64,000 nucleotides of DNA from Bacteroidota bacterium (GCA_029567325.1 JAKQLF010000277.1:91917-155916); one strand, 5' to 3'; shown: positions 33,257 through 44,323, counted from the stretch's first letter. The notes: generated by a model from the letters alone, not told the origin. Program-made: numbers and translations.

Positions 33257-33856
33257 ATGAAAAAAACTTTTTTATTTAAATTAGGGCTCGGCCTTTTTGT
33301 GCTTGCTCCAACATTTTATGCTTGTTCTGGTGGCGGTGCAGAACAGAAAATAGTAAGCCCCGTCATTGCTGAGCCAACAAAAGAAGAAGTCATCAAACAA
33401 GGAGAACATTTGGTAACCATCATGGGGTGTAATGATTGCCATTCTCCAAAACAAATGGGTGCAAAAGGTCCTGAAATTATTGCTGACCTGATGTTGTCCG
33501 GATATCCGAGCGATAGGCCGGTAATCAAGTTTGATAGTCCGCTCCTTAAAGAAGGTTTTTCTATGTTTTATCCAGATCTATCAGCAGCAGCTGGACCATG
33601 GGGAGTTTCATTTGCAGGAAACTTGACCTCAGATGAATCAGGAATTGGTAACTGGACGGAAGAACAATTCAAAAAAGCATTGACCGAAGGAAAACTCAAA
33701 GGACTTGATACTGGTCGTACTTTGTTGCCTCCGATGCCATGGGAAAATTATAAGTCTTTGAAAAGCGATGACGTTCATGCTATTTATACTTATTTAAAAA
33801 GCATAAAGCCTGTTAAGAACATCGTGCCAAATCCAATTACTCCTGATAAAATGTAG
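33257..33856 (+). CDS. single-heme c-type cytochrome lipoprotein
   Basis: 199 aa; FYACSGGG lipobox; heme motif CNDCH; C-term DDVHAIYTYLKSIKPVKN. Confidence 0.88.
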   Translation: MKKTFLFKLGLGLFVLAPTFYACSGGGAEQKIVSPVIAEPTKEEVIKQGEHLVTIMGCNDCHSPKQMGAKGPEIIADLMLSGYPSDRPVIKFDSPLLKEGFSMFYPDLSAAAGPWGVSFAGNLTSDESGIGNWTEEQFKKALTEGKLKGLDTGRTLLPPMPWENYKSLKSDDVHAIYTYLKSIKPVKNIVPNPITPDKM

Positions 33857-33891
33857 TGGGAGAACTTTCATAAAATATATTTCACTACAAA

Positions 33892-33923
33892 AATGAAGAG
33901 GCGTAAAATTGCGCCTCTTCATT
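33892..33923 (+). terminator. intrinsic terminator after cytochrome gene
   Basis: AATGAAGAGGCG (33892-33903) / CGCCTCTTCATT (33912-33923), 12-bp perfect stem followed by TT. Confidence 0.8.
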
Positions 33924-33946
33924 TTCCCCTCCAAAGATTAGTTGAT

Positions 33947-34117
33947 CCCTTGCAGAAGCAGGGACAGGTCTCTTGCAGAAGCAGGGAAATGTTATTTCAA
34001 TTATGTCAATAAATTTTATAGAAACAATGGTAGAAACGCAAAATTTTGCGTATTCACAAATTTTAGTCCAATCCCTTGCAGAAGCAGGGACAGGTCACTT
34101 GCAAAAGCATGGACACG
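33947..34117. repeat. duplicated hairpin-forming motif (CCCTTGCAGAAGCAGGGACAGGTC + variant)
   Basis: Identical 24-mers at 33947-33970 and 34073-34096, each followed by a diverged half copy (TCTTGCAGAAGCAGGGA / ACTTGCAAAAGCATGGA). Confidence 0.85.
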
Positions 34118-34325
34118 TGTGGTTGGATAGGCGGATTTCAATGATTTAATAAAGTGAAAATTTTTGTTTTCATCTTTCGAACTTAAGGCCAATTTCCAAA
34201 AAACCAAATAATGCAACAATTATACTTTTTTGTGTAAGAATTTGAGTACTGCTGAAAGTTATCTTTCCTGTTTAATGTTCCTATATTGAAAGCAAATCAA
34301 TGGAACGAAAATAATAAACGTCAAA

Positions 34326-34928
34326 ATGAAAATTTTCCTTTTAATTCTCCTCATCATATTTGTACTATTTCTTGCATTTCAGATATACACCTTTATGGCA
34401 ACAAAGAAGTCGGAAACTCAACCCTATACCGTCATTAAAAATGAAGATCAATTCGAAATAAGACATTATCCCACCGCAATTATGGCTAAAATATCTACAA
34501 CTTCAAAATCATACCGAGATTTGGGAAGTTCTGGATTTGGCAAGTTGGCAAATTATATATTTGGCGGAAATAGCGATAAAAAACAAATATCCATGACATC
34601 ACCTGTACACATGGATATTGGAGATACAGTATCAACAATGGCCTTTGTCATGCCCTCCAATTTCACAAAAGAGGATTTACCAACTCCTAACAATTCAGAA
34701 GTTAAAATTCAAATTTCAGAGCCAGAAAATGTTGCTGTTTTAAAATTTGACGGCTTTGCATCCACATCCAAAATCAATGAACAAAAAGCCAAACTAGAAC
34801 AATTATTAAAAGAGAAAGGCATTAGCTATTATGGAAATTTTCGATACTTAGGATATAATCCTCCTTATCAAGTTTTGGGCAGGAGGAACGAAGTAATTGT
34901 ATCCATAAATACAAATCAGGATAATTAA
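34326..34928 (+). CDS. SOUL-family heme-binding protein
   Basis: 200 aa; 'YEIRHYP'-like QFEIRHYPTAIMAK, 'ISMTSPVHMDI', 'YNPPYQVLGRRNEVIV'. Confidence 0.88.
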   Translation: MKIFLLILLIIFVLFLAFQIYTFMATKKSETQPYTVIKNEDQFEIRHYPTAIMAKISTTSKSYRDLGSSGFGKLANYIFGGNSDKKQISMTSPVHMDIGDTVSTMAFVMPSNFTKEDLPTPNNSEVKIQISEPENVAVLKFDGFASTSKINEQKAKLEQLLKEKGISYYGNFRYLGYNPPYQVLGRRNEVIVSINTNQDN

Positions 34929-34975
34929 AGCAGGAAATAGAACTGCGCAGAAGCACTACCTTAGAAGAAATATCA

Positions 34976-37663
34976 ATGAAAATTAATTATCCAATTGTAG
35001 AACCATATGTCTACTCCATAAATAAAATTATAATAGAACTTCAATCACACGCTGATGTTGGTTTAAGCCAGAGTGAGGCAGGAAATCGAAATAAAACATT
35101 TGGCGATAATGTTTATAAAACACAGAAACAGAAGAGTATTTTTCTGATGATGCTTCTCCAATTCAAAAGTCCAATCGTCTATTTATAATTTCTTGCCGTT
35201 GCTGTTACAGCCTATTTTCAGGATTATATTGAATCGATAGCAATATTAGCCGTAATTTTCATTAATGCCCTCATTGGCTTTTTCATGGAATTGCAAGCGC
35301 GAAATACAATGTCCGAGCTCAAGAAAATGGACGTTATCCGATCAAGAGTCATTCGTGATGGAAAGACTCAAGTGATCCCATCAGAAAAGATTGTGCCTGG
35401 TGACATTATATTACTACATCCAGGTGATGTCATACCTGGAGATGCTCATTTAATAAAATGCAATCAGTTGCAATGTGATGAGTCCTCACTCACAGGAGAG
35501 TCGATCCCATCTGTAAAACATACAGAAAAACTTCCAAAACAAACCATACTTGGAGATCAATTCAATATGGTTTTTAAGGGTACATCTGTTACGAATGGCA
35601 ATGGAAAAGCCATCATAACTGGTATTGCTCAAAATACGCAATTGGGTACAATTACAGAACTGGTAGCAACCTCGGAAATAAATGAAACACCACTCGACAA
35701 AAAAATAAATGACTTAAGCAAAAAATTGATTTGGATTACATTAGGCATGATTTTAATATTTGCTTTCACAGGTTATTTGCAAGGAAAAGAATGGGTTCTA
35801 ATCATTGAAACCTCTATTGCTTTGGCTGTGGCGGCTTTTCCAGAAGGCCTGCCTATTGTAGTTACCGTTGCTTTGGCTTATGGAATGATATTAATGGCAA
35901 AACGAAATGCCATCGTTAAAAAATTATCTGCTGTAGAGACATTGGGAAGTGCAAATGTGATAATGACCGACAAAACGGGCACCCTTACTGAAAACAAAAT
36001 TTATGTTGATACATTATCTTTTCCAGAAGAAAAGGTAAAGGTTTATTTTGAAAATAAAAGACTTGTTTTTGATCAGGGTAAAATTGAAAAAAGTGAAGAG
36101 GCATTCCACAAATTATTGTTGATCGGAGGTTTATGTAATAACGTTATTCCAAAAAATGGCGATGAAAAAAATAAAAATTTAGGTGATCCAATAGAAATAG
36201 CGCTTGCTTATTTGGTAAACTCCACAGATTCATCAGTGACAACATTGAGATCTCAATATGAAAGAATAGGTGAGATGCCTTTCAGTTCTGAAAGCAAAAT
36301 CATGGGTACTTTACATAAAAGTAATGGTGGAAATTTTGTTGCGGCAAAAGGCTCGGTAGAACATTTATTGAAAAAATGCAGCAAAATTCAAATAGGGGAA
36401 ACCATCAACGAGTTGTCAGAAAATGAAAGGAAAAAAATCATCCATGAATCTGAAGAAATGGCTTCTAATGGATTGCGAGTATTGGCTTTTGCGTATAAAG
36501 ATGAGGTAGAACATCACAAAGAAGACTATTTAAATTCTTTGGTTTATGTGGCCATGATTGGATTTCTAGATCCACCTCGATTGGATATCAAAGAAGCCAT
36601 CACATCATGCAGAAAGGCAGGAATTCGGATTGTAATGATTACAGGCGACCACCCTTTGACGGCCCTCAACATTGCAAAACAAGTAGGTTTGGTGGATGAA
36701 GTGGAACAAAATACAATAACCGGAATTGATATTCCACCTATGGAAACACTATCAGCTGAATGGAGAGAAAAAATACTGTCAACATCAGTATTTGCCCGTA
36801 CAACCCCCAAACAAAAATTAGAATTAGTCAATATTTTTCAAAAAGCAGGGAACATAGTTGTGATGACAGGCGATGGCGTTAATGATGCACCAGCACTCAA
36901 AAAAGCTCATATTGGTATTGCAATGGGCTTGAGAGGTACGCAGGTTGCAAAAGAGACTGCCAGTATTATATTAAAAGACGATTCCTTTATATCCATCGCA
37001 CAAGCAGTGTCTCATGGCAGAGAGATATTTCAGAATATCCAGAAATTCGTAATTTATTTGGTGTCTTGCAATTTGAGTGAAATATTTGTTGTCACCACAC
37101 TAGGCATCTTTGCTCCAGCTGCTACCCTACTCCCTCTTCAAATTTTGTTTTTAAACATGGTTACGGATGTATTTCCTGCATTGGCATTGGGCTTGGGAAG
37201 TGGAGATGAAACCGTTATGGACAGACCTCCAAGAGACCCAAAAAATCTGATAGTTTCTAATAAAAACTGGTTAAAGATTCTTTTGTATGCCGTTGCGATG
37301 ACAGCTTCAATCATCATAGCTGTCATTTATTGTAAACAATATATTTCTCATGACAGTAAAATGCTCAACAATGTGGCATTCATTACGCTTGTTTTTGCTC
37401 AGCTTTTTCATGTTTTCAATATGGCATCAACCCATTCAAAAATAATTGTGAATGAGATTACAAAAAATAAATTTATCTGGTTTGCTCTCATAATATGTAT
37501 TGCAATTATGGTATTGGTATATGTCATACCACAAACACGTTTGGTATTGGGTTTGGTTATACCACCAATGAAAATTTGGTTGGTTTCCATCTTGTTCTCA
37601 CTCATTCCAGTGGTATTGACTCAAACTTATAAAATTATTTTTGCCAGAAAGGATCATAATTAA
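34976..37663 (+). pseudogene. P2-type cation-transporting ATPase interrupted by one in-frame TAA (35186-35188)
   Basis: ORFs 34976-35188 and 35285-37663 are in the same frame; the intervening codons continue the family pattern (SPIVYL*FLAVAVTAYFQDYIESIAILAVIFINALIGFFMELQAR). Catalytic DKTGTLTENK and TGDGVNDAPAL are present. Confidence 0.85.
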
Positions 37664-37805
37664 AAAACACCTAATTCTCCCTTTATTATTTATAAAGTAA
37701 AAAAGTTTGTTTTTTAACAACGTGGTAAATGATGAAACTTATTAAACGAATTTCATAACATCTTAAAAAAGTCAAGTTTTAACTTTATGGACTAATTAAA
37801 ATAGT

Positions 37806-38474
37806 ATGAAAATGAAAAAAATAACCCTAATTTATTCATTACTCACTGTAGGTTTTGGATTTATTTTAATGTCTTCTTGCGAAAAGAAAATGGAACTCGT
37901 GAAGGCAACTACCAAAGAACATATGGATGCAGGTACCAAAACAATTGAAAATATGCAATCGGCATACAAGGGTGAAAAGACGGCAACAGCAAAATATGAA
38001 GCTTTTTCAAAGATCGCCGAAGAAGAAGGTTACCACAACATTGCTTTACTCTACAATGCAGTTTCAGCTGCTGAAAATATTCATGCAAGAAATCACAAAG
38101 CTGTAATTGAAGATGCAGGAGCAACCACACCCATAATAACCCCAGAATTCAATGTAAAAACAACCAAGGAGAATTTGAATGATGACATCAATGGTGAAGC
38201 ATATGAAGCAAAAACTATGTACCCCAATTTTTTAAAAACTGCCGAAATCGCTGATAATCAAATTGCACATTTGAGCCTCACGTATGCGATGAAAACAGAA
38301 TTAAAACATAAATTCTTTTTTGAGCAAGCTTTGGGCGACATAAACAGCAACACTCTAAACAGCTTACTATCAAAATATTTTGTATGCCCTGCGTGTGGAA
38401 ATACATACACAAATGCACCAAAGCATTGCGACTTTTCATTAACAGATAGAGATAAATTTATTGTATTTCAATAA
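37806..38474 (+). CDS. rubrerythrin-family lipoprotein with rubredoxin-like C-terminus
   Basis: 222 aa; MSSCEKK lipobox; AYKGEKTATAKYEAFSKIAEEEG; C-term CPACGNTYTNAPKHCDFS. Confidence 0.8.
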   Translation: MKMKKITLIYSLLTVGFGFILMSSCEKKMELVKATTKEHMDAGTKTIENMQSAYKGEKTATAKYEAFSKIAEEEGYHNIALLYNAVSAAENIHARNHKAVIEDAGATTPIITPEFNVKTTKENLNDDINGEAYEAKTMYPNFLKTAEIADNQIAHLSLTYAMKTELKHKFFFEQALGDINSNTLNSLLSKYFVCPACGNTYTNAPKHCDFSLTDRDKFIVFQ

Positions 38475-38483
38475 CTCTTAGTC

Positions 38484-38966
38484 ATGGACCAAACACATAT
38501 CCATTTACTCATAACACACCTTCCCATTTTTGGCTCAATTTTGGGTGGAATTGTACTTGCTCACGCCATTTGGACAAAAAGCATCGATACAATGATCGCT
38601 GCCTATTATCTTTTCCTAATTTCTGCGGCCGGTGCTGGAATAGCATACCTCACAGGGGAAGCAGCGGAAGAATCAGTTGAAAACCTCCAAGGTGTTTTGG
38701 ACTCAAACATTGAAGCACATGAAGAATTTGCTCTTTTTGCTTTAATTTCCCTGATCATACTTGGTCTTGCTTCTGTTGTAGGTCTATTCTTGACTTTCAA
38801 AAAATCACCACTGACGAGAACAACGGCAATAATTATCCTATTTCTCTCATTACTTAGTTTTGGCTTAGTCGCAAGAACAGGATACTTGGGTGGTCAAATC
38901 AGACATACAGAGATAACAAATGCAACAACTGTTCAATTAAATTTGGATAATGATGTAGATGATTAA
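38484..38966 (+). CDS. small integral membrane protein (DUF2231-like)
   Basis: 160 aa; 'IHLLITHLPIFGSILGGIVLA' and further TM helices. Confidence 0.6.
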   Translation: MDQTHIHLLITHLPIFGSILGGIVLAHAIWTKSIDTMIAAYYLFLISAAGAGIAYLTGEAAEESVENLQGVLDSNIEAHEEFALFALISLIILGLASVVGLFLTFKKSPLTRTTAIIILFLSLLSFGLVARTGYLGGQIRHTEITNATTVQLNLDNDVDD

Positions 38967-39239
38967 CAAGACAGAAGAATAAAAGATATTTCTTTATAAA
39001 CTGAAATTCAAAGTCAAATAAAGGGAAAAGGATGGTATACATTATGGCAATGTAGCCAAGAACAAATCAAAAAATAAATCCTCTTCTAATATAAAAGTTA
39101 GCTAGTCCTAACGAAATCAAACATTCTTATTTTTACTTTGCCAAATTATCTAATTTTGGTGCGATATAGACGACCTTGATTTTTTAACGAATCAAACAAT
39201 ATATTTACCAAGCTTTACATTAAACAAATAAAAATAACG

Positions 39240-39848
39240 ATGATTGACAACTTGAAGAAGTTTTTGAATGAGGAACAAGACCCCAATGCAGTTGAAAAAA
39301 TTGCTGGAAAGCTAAATGAACTTTTGATGAGCGGTGAAGTCGTTGAATACATCGCCGTACAAAAAAAGCCAGCAGTTAACATTGCCCCTGATTCTATAGC
39401 TCTTACAAATAAAAGAATAATCTTCTGTAGGCCAAGAAACTTAGGGATTTCTATGGATTTTACGGACTACCTTTGGAAAGACATCACAGACTGTCATGTA
39501 AAGGAAGGCATGTTGGGTTCAGATTTTACAATGCGAACAGTGAAGGGCGGTGAAGATAAAATTGATTACTTACCAAAAACTCAGGCTAGAAAACTCTATG
39601 CTATTGTCCAAGAACAAGAAGAAAAACAAAGAGAATACCGCCGCCAATTGGACCTTGAAGACAAAAGGGCTGCAGCAGGAAACATCAGTCTGAGTGCAAG
39701 CACTCCAGCGCCGGCAGCTCCAACGCCACCAGTTGCTGAAGACGAAATCATGGCATTATTGAAAAAACTCAAATCATTATTTGAAAATGACTTGATCAGC
39801 CAACAAGAATATGAGGCAAAAAAGGCTGAAATATTAGCTCGCTTATAA
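39240..39848 (+). CDS. PH-domain-like protein with C-terminal SHOCT motif
   Basis: 202 aa; IALTNKRIIFCRPRNLG; C-term IMALLKKLKSLFENDLISQQEYEAKKAEILARL. Confidence 0.75.
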   Translation: MIDNLKKFLNEEQDPNAVEKIAGKLNELLMSGEVVEYIAVQKKPAVNIAPDSIALTNKRIIFCRPRNLGISMDFTDYLWKDITDCHVKEGMLGSDFTMRTVKGGEDKIDYLPKTQARKLYAIVQEQEEKQREYRRQLDLEDKRAAAGNISLSASTPAPAAPTPPVAEDEIMALLKKLKSLFENDLISQQEYEAKKAEILARL

Positions 39849-39901
39849 GAACATTCTTTCCATTACTTGGTATGTAACCATGAGTCTAACTAACAGATAA
39901 T

Positions 39902-40717
39902 TTGGAAATATCAACGGGCATACGGAAACTTTTCATACCGATACAACCGACAATAAAAAAATCGGATGATCATGTATCCTACTCTGAAGTTCTACCAGAC
40001 ATTAGACTTCAAAATGTAATTTATTGCTATTGGCAACTCAGAACGAACAAAACACTTACCGAGCCATTCTTTTACCGCGTTGTGGCCGATGGTTGCATAG
40101 ACATTTTTTTTGAGCGCGCTAAGCCTGAGGAAAATTATGTCATGGGATTTTGCAAAAAATTCACTGAATTCCCGCTTTCCAATTCCTTTAATTACGTAGG
40201 TGTGCGTTTTTTACCCACCATGTTTACTCAACTTTTTAAAATAGACGCATCTGACCTGAGCAATCGTTTCGAGGACTTGGATTTGGTTGCACCGACAACT
40301 TCCCAATTTATAAGAGATCACATTGCTCCCGCCCAAAGCTTTGAAGAGGTAACAGATCTTTTTGACAGTCACTTTTTAGAATTAGTGAATAAGTCTACTT
40401 TTGATTACGACATCCGCCTTTATAGTGCACTTGAAATTATCCTCCAGAGGTCTGGTGTTTTGGATATAGAAAAAGATTTAAATACCGGTATCAGCCAAAG
40501 ACAACTGCGCAGACTTTTTGAATACTATATTGGGGATACGGCCAAAACATTCAGCAAAGTTGTAAGATTCCAAAATATACTCAGGGCAAAACCCTCAAAA
40601 CAAAGTTTGAGGCAAAACAAACTTTTCTTCGATGTGGGGTATTACGATCAAGCTCACTTCATCAAAGAATTCAAGAACTTTTATGGTGTGAGTCCTAGTA
40701 AGGCATTTGGTAGATGA
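39902..40717 (+). CDS. AraC-family transcriptional regulator (DUF6597-type sensor)
   Basis: 271 aa; C-term GYYDQAHFIKEFKNFYGVSPSKAF; N-term LQNVIYCYWQLR; apparent TTG start. Confidence 0.85.
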   Translation: MEISTGIRKLFIPIQPTIKKSDDHVSYSEVLPDIRLQNVIYCYWQLRTNKTLTEPFFYRVVADGCIDIFFERAKPEENYVMGFCKKFTEFPLSNSFNYVGVRFLPTMFTQLFKIDASDLSNRFEDLDLVAPTTSQFIRDHIAPAQSFEEVTDLFDSHFLELVNKSTFDYDIRLYSALEIILQRSGVLDIEKDLNTGISQRQLRRLFEYYIGDTAKTFSKVVRFQNILRAKPSKQSLRQNKLFFDVGYYDQAHFIKEFKNFYGVSPSKAFGR

Positions 40718-40799
40718 AAATGACCGATTTTTACAATGATTGAACAAAAGTTTAATGGAGCTTTGTATTATAAATTAAGAAATTTAAAAAATATAAAGA

Positions 40800-41194
40800 T
40801 GAAATTAAACGCAGGTATTGTGACAACAAGATTAGCAGAAAGTAAAGATTTCTATGTGAATACACTAGGATTTGGTGTGACTTTTGAAAATGAATTTTAT
40901 CTACTAATGCATACTCCAAACCATGAAGCAGAGATTAGCTTTTTATTACCCAATCACCCAAGTCAACAACCCCTTTTTCATAACCCATTTCAAGGACAAG
41001 GTATGTATTTGACCATTGAAGTAGAGGATGTAGATACCATTTATTCCAATCTTAAGAAAAAGGGCGTAGACATCAAAATCGACCTACGAGATGAACCTTG
41101 GGGCGACAGACATTTTGCCATTGAAGATCCAAATGGCATTGGCATTGATCTTGTGAAATACGCTCCACCTCAGGAAGAAGCACTATCTGTGTAA
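40800..41194 (+). CDS. VOC-family glyoxalase-like protein
   Basis: MKLNAGIVTTRLAESKDFYVNTLGFGVTFE...DRHFAIEDPNGIGIDLVKY; ATG at 40800 preferred over 40736. Confidence 0.85.
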
Positions 41195-41320
41195 ATTAAA
41201 AAACAAAGAAATCTCCACTGCCCTTTCTCAGAATGATATATAAAAAGTATCATTTTTTTATCTACTATAAAATCTTGTAAATCTTCGTTTTAAATATGTA
41301 ACAATTGGCAAAATAATTGG

Positions 41321-42484
41321 ATGAACTTTGTGATGCGACAACATTGTTGCAATCATAAGCTCACCATGAAAAGAAGAAATTTCGTCGCATTGGAAGGAAC
41401 TACAATAGTAGCCACAAGCGGTATTTATTATTTGTCATGTAACACAGGTTTATTCAAAAGAGCAGATACAAGAAATGAAGTTCATCAAAACATTCCTGTT
41501 GAAAATGCTGATGAAAGAGAAATTTTATTCCTTGCATCTCGTGCACCAAGTGGACACAACACTCAACCTTGGTTTGTAATTTATGTAAAACCATATCACT
41601 GGATCATAGGAAATGATAAAAGTAAATGGCTTCCTACTGTTGATCCCACTCAACGAGAAACCGTAATGTCTATTGGAGCTTTTTTGCAAAATTTAGAATA
41701 CGCAGCCCAGAATGCAGGTTATGTTTGCCAATTTACATTACTAGCCACCTGCAACCAAGACGAAAAAATGATGGAAGTTCATTTGAAAAAATCAAGTGAT
41801 TTCGTAACGTATGATATTCAAAAAATCAAACAAAGAAGAACACTAAGGTCAAACTATTTAAATTCTACATTAAAAGAAGAGGATCTAATATTCCTGACTG
41901 AAAACGAGACAGATTTCATTCACTACATTCCAAATACCTCCATAGTTAACCAATGGTTGAATGAGCAAACTATAGTAGCCAATAATCTGCAAATTAATCG
42001 GCAGGATGCACAAGAAGAATTATCAGAATGGATTCGTTTTTCAAGTAAAAAAGCACAATCACGAGCCGATGGACTTAGCGTAGCAAGCATGGAGATAGAT
42101 GGCATAACTGCTTGGTATCTTCGAAATTTTTATGAAAAGTCCGATGTGATGAAAGCAGGCTTTAAAGAGAAAAGTATCAATCGAGTCAGAGAACAAGTGG
42201 CTCATTCTGCAGGTTGGTTGCTCATCACGAGCAAAGACGATACGGTAAAATCCTTATTGGATACCGGTAAACGTTTGCAAAGGTTATTGCTAAAGATCAA
42301 GGATAGAAATATTGCCATTCATCCTATGACTCAAATTATGGAAGAACCCTCAACCAGGCAATTATTGAAAACTTCTATTGTATTGAATGACCACATACAG
42401 TTGGTCTTACGCATTGGTTATGTAGCAAAATATCCCCAACCAGTATCTCTTAGAAGGCCATTGGAGTGGTTTGTCAGGACTTAA
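41321..42484 (+). CDS. nitroreductase-like (Acg-type) protein with N-terminal signal/anchor
   Basis: 387 aa; 'REILFLASRAPSGHNTQPWFV', 'LRIGYVAKYPQPVSLRRPLEWFV'. Confidence 0.8.
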   Translation: MNFVMRQHCCNHKLTMKRRNFVALEGTTIVATSGIYYLSCNTGLFKRADTRNEVHQNIPVENADEREILFLASRAPSGHNTQPWFVIYVKPYHWIIGNDKSKWLPTVDPTQRETVMSIGAFLQNLEYAAQNAGYVCQFTLLATCNQDEKMMEVHLKKSSDFVTYDIQKIKQRRTLRSNYLNSTLKEEDLIFLTENETDFIHYIPNTSIVNQWLNEQTIVANNLQINRQDAQEELSEWIRFSSKKAQSRADGLSVASMEIDGITAWYLRNFYEKSDVMKAGFKEKSINRVREQVAHSAGWLLITSKDDTVKSLLDTGKRLQRLLLKIKDRNIAIHPMTQIMEEPSTRQLLKTSIVLNDHIQLVLRIGYVAKYPQPVSLRRPLEWFVRT

Positions 42485-42729
42485 TGAAAGTAAACCTACA
42501 ACTCCGTGACATCCAAATCACCCTTATCAAAAATATGTTCATTGAGGGTTCATTGATTACATTTAGAAAATTGAATCAAAATTATTCTTTGGTTATATTT
42601 GAATATCAGTAACTTATCTCTATTTTTTAAAAAATCTTTTTATTACCTTGAGTTCGTTTTAGAGGATCATTATTTGAATTTATAAATTAATAAGATTTGG
42701 ATTAATACAACCAGATAAATTAAATAAAA

Positions 42730-43137
42730 ATGAAATACAATATCGGAACTAAGGACAAACCCATGCTGCTTAAAACTCCACCCTTGACGAGTGAGTATAC
42801 CATGCACGTTGACCAAAAAGACGGCAAAGATGTTTTAGTTTGTACTGTTGGCAAAACAGTTTTACATTATAACATGGATTGTCTGAATGACTTGCACAAA
42901 ATGCTTGTTGCGCACGGAGATTGGATGGAACTTGGGAGTGCAGACGAACAAAAACCAGCAAAAGATGGTACAGTAGAAGCTTGGGGTAGGTCTGAAAATA
43001 ATCCAGTTGGAGGTTGGTATGGTTTGAAAAAAGGTCTTCGTGGAAGGTTTGGCATGTACATCCCACCTTTAATGGAAGCACTTGGACTCGCAGAAGTTAC
43101 ACACGATGCAAAAGGAAATAAAATGCGTGCAAAATAA
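42730..43137 (+). CDS. conserved hypothetical protein (DUF6855-like)
   Basis: 135 aa; compact ORF with good start context; possible WYGLKKGLRGRFGMYIPPLMEALGLAEV signature. Confidence 0.55.
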   Translation: MKYNIGTKDKPMLLKTPPLTSEYTMHVDQKDGKDVLVCTVGKTVLHYNMDCLNDLHKMLVAHGDWMELGSADEQKPAKDGTVEAWGRSENNPVGGWYGLKKGLRGRFGMYIPPLMEALGLAEVTHDAKGNKMRAK

Positions 43138-43170
43138 TTCAGTTATTCTTTAGCGAGTTTAACTTTTGAA

Positions 43171-43797
43171 ATGGACAATTACAGAAAATATTTTGCTCAC
43201 TTTGTCAAAGAAAATTATCCCAATTCCTATGTAAATGTGCTTTCTGCAACAGAAAATCATTTTACCATAATTTCAAAAGATACTGCATTTGCCAAAACTT
43301 CAAAAAATCCTATTGATAAACGCTTGGACTTTTGTTCCTATTTTTTGGCCCTCATAAAAACCCTTGACGAGCGAGGAGAATCATTTGAAAACATACGCAA
43401 AATATGTTTAGAAATTACAATTGAATATGTTCAACCTAAAAACAAACTTCAATCAATCTTTAAGCGATTATTACCGAAATTAATTCCAACCTGGCTAGGC
43501 CAAATTTTAATCAAATCATTTAATAAACGAGTAAGTATTAATAAAAACTCAGAAGGTTTTATAGCTAATATCATAACCAATAAACACGAAACTTTTGGAT
43601 TGGGCTATGGGGTTGACATCATTGAATGTGGCATTTGTAAACTATTCAGCAAACATCATTATTCAAAATTTGCATCTATCCTTTGTGAAGTGGATGAGAT
43701 TACTTCTGGACTAGCGGGACTTCAACTCATTCGTACTGGCACCATTGCAAATGGGGCAAAGAAATGTGACTTTAGGTTTAAAATGGTTGAACCATAG
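43171..43797 (+). CDS. L-2-amino-thiazoline-4-carboxylate hydrolase-like protein
   Basis: 208 aa; C-term 'LCEVDEITSGLAGLQLIRTGTIANGAKKCDFRF' fits the ATC-hydrolase family pattern. Confidence 0.6.
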   Translation: MDNYRKYFAHFVKENYPNSYVNVLSATENHFTIISKDTAFAKTSKNPIDKRLDFCSYFLALIKTLDERGESFENIRKICLEITIEYVQPKNKLQSIFKRLLPKLIPTWLGQILIKSFNKRVSINKNSEGFIANIITNKHETFGLGYGVDIIECGICKLFSKHHYSKFASILCEVDEITSGLAGLQLIRTGTIANGAKKCDFRFKMVEP

Positions 43798-43913
43798 TAT
43801 TGCTTGGTTAGTGACAATATCAATTCCTATACTATTTTCAAAAAAATGATATTTTTAGTTCAACCTTTTTCCAATTGAGTTGTCATTATTGGGCAATTGC
43901 ACAATCCAAAATT

Positions 43914-44177
43914 ATGAAAGAAATTGTCCTTTTTTTAATGTTGTTTACATTAACTCCTGTTTTCAGTCAGAGCGAATCTGTTAAAAATAAAATTAATGAG
44001 ATTGAAAATAATTTAATTCCGTTTGTACCAATAAAAGGTTTTAAAAGTTGGAATATTTTTGATAGAATGAAATATTATAATGTTTCAGGAGTAAGTGTTG
44101 CAGTCATAAAAGATTATAAAATAGTTTGGGCAAAAGATGATGGGTTGAATGAGTGTTTTAATTTAAGACTAATTTAA
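43914..44177 (+). pseudogene. N-terminal remnant of a beta-lactamase-family serine hydrolase
   Basis: Signal peptide plus 'YYNVSGVSVAVIKDYKIVWAKDDGLNECFNLRLI*'; typical family start but no SxxK or later motifs. Confidence 0.65.
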
Positions 44178-44323
44178 AACTCAACTGATGTATTAATATT
44201 CAAATGTCTTAAAATTGATCCAAATGATTTGTAATTTAAATATATTATGTATTACTTGTAAAATTGATCTTATCTTTCTCTAATAACATTTCTTCTTTTA
44301 GCATCACTCAAATCTGAAATATC

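Noticed and set aside
33942-34130. 62-aa plus-strand ORF with repeated PCRSRDRSLA
   Set aside because: The repeats come from the duplicated noncoding hairpin motif; no start context or family.
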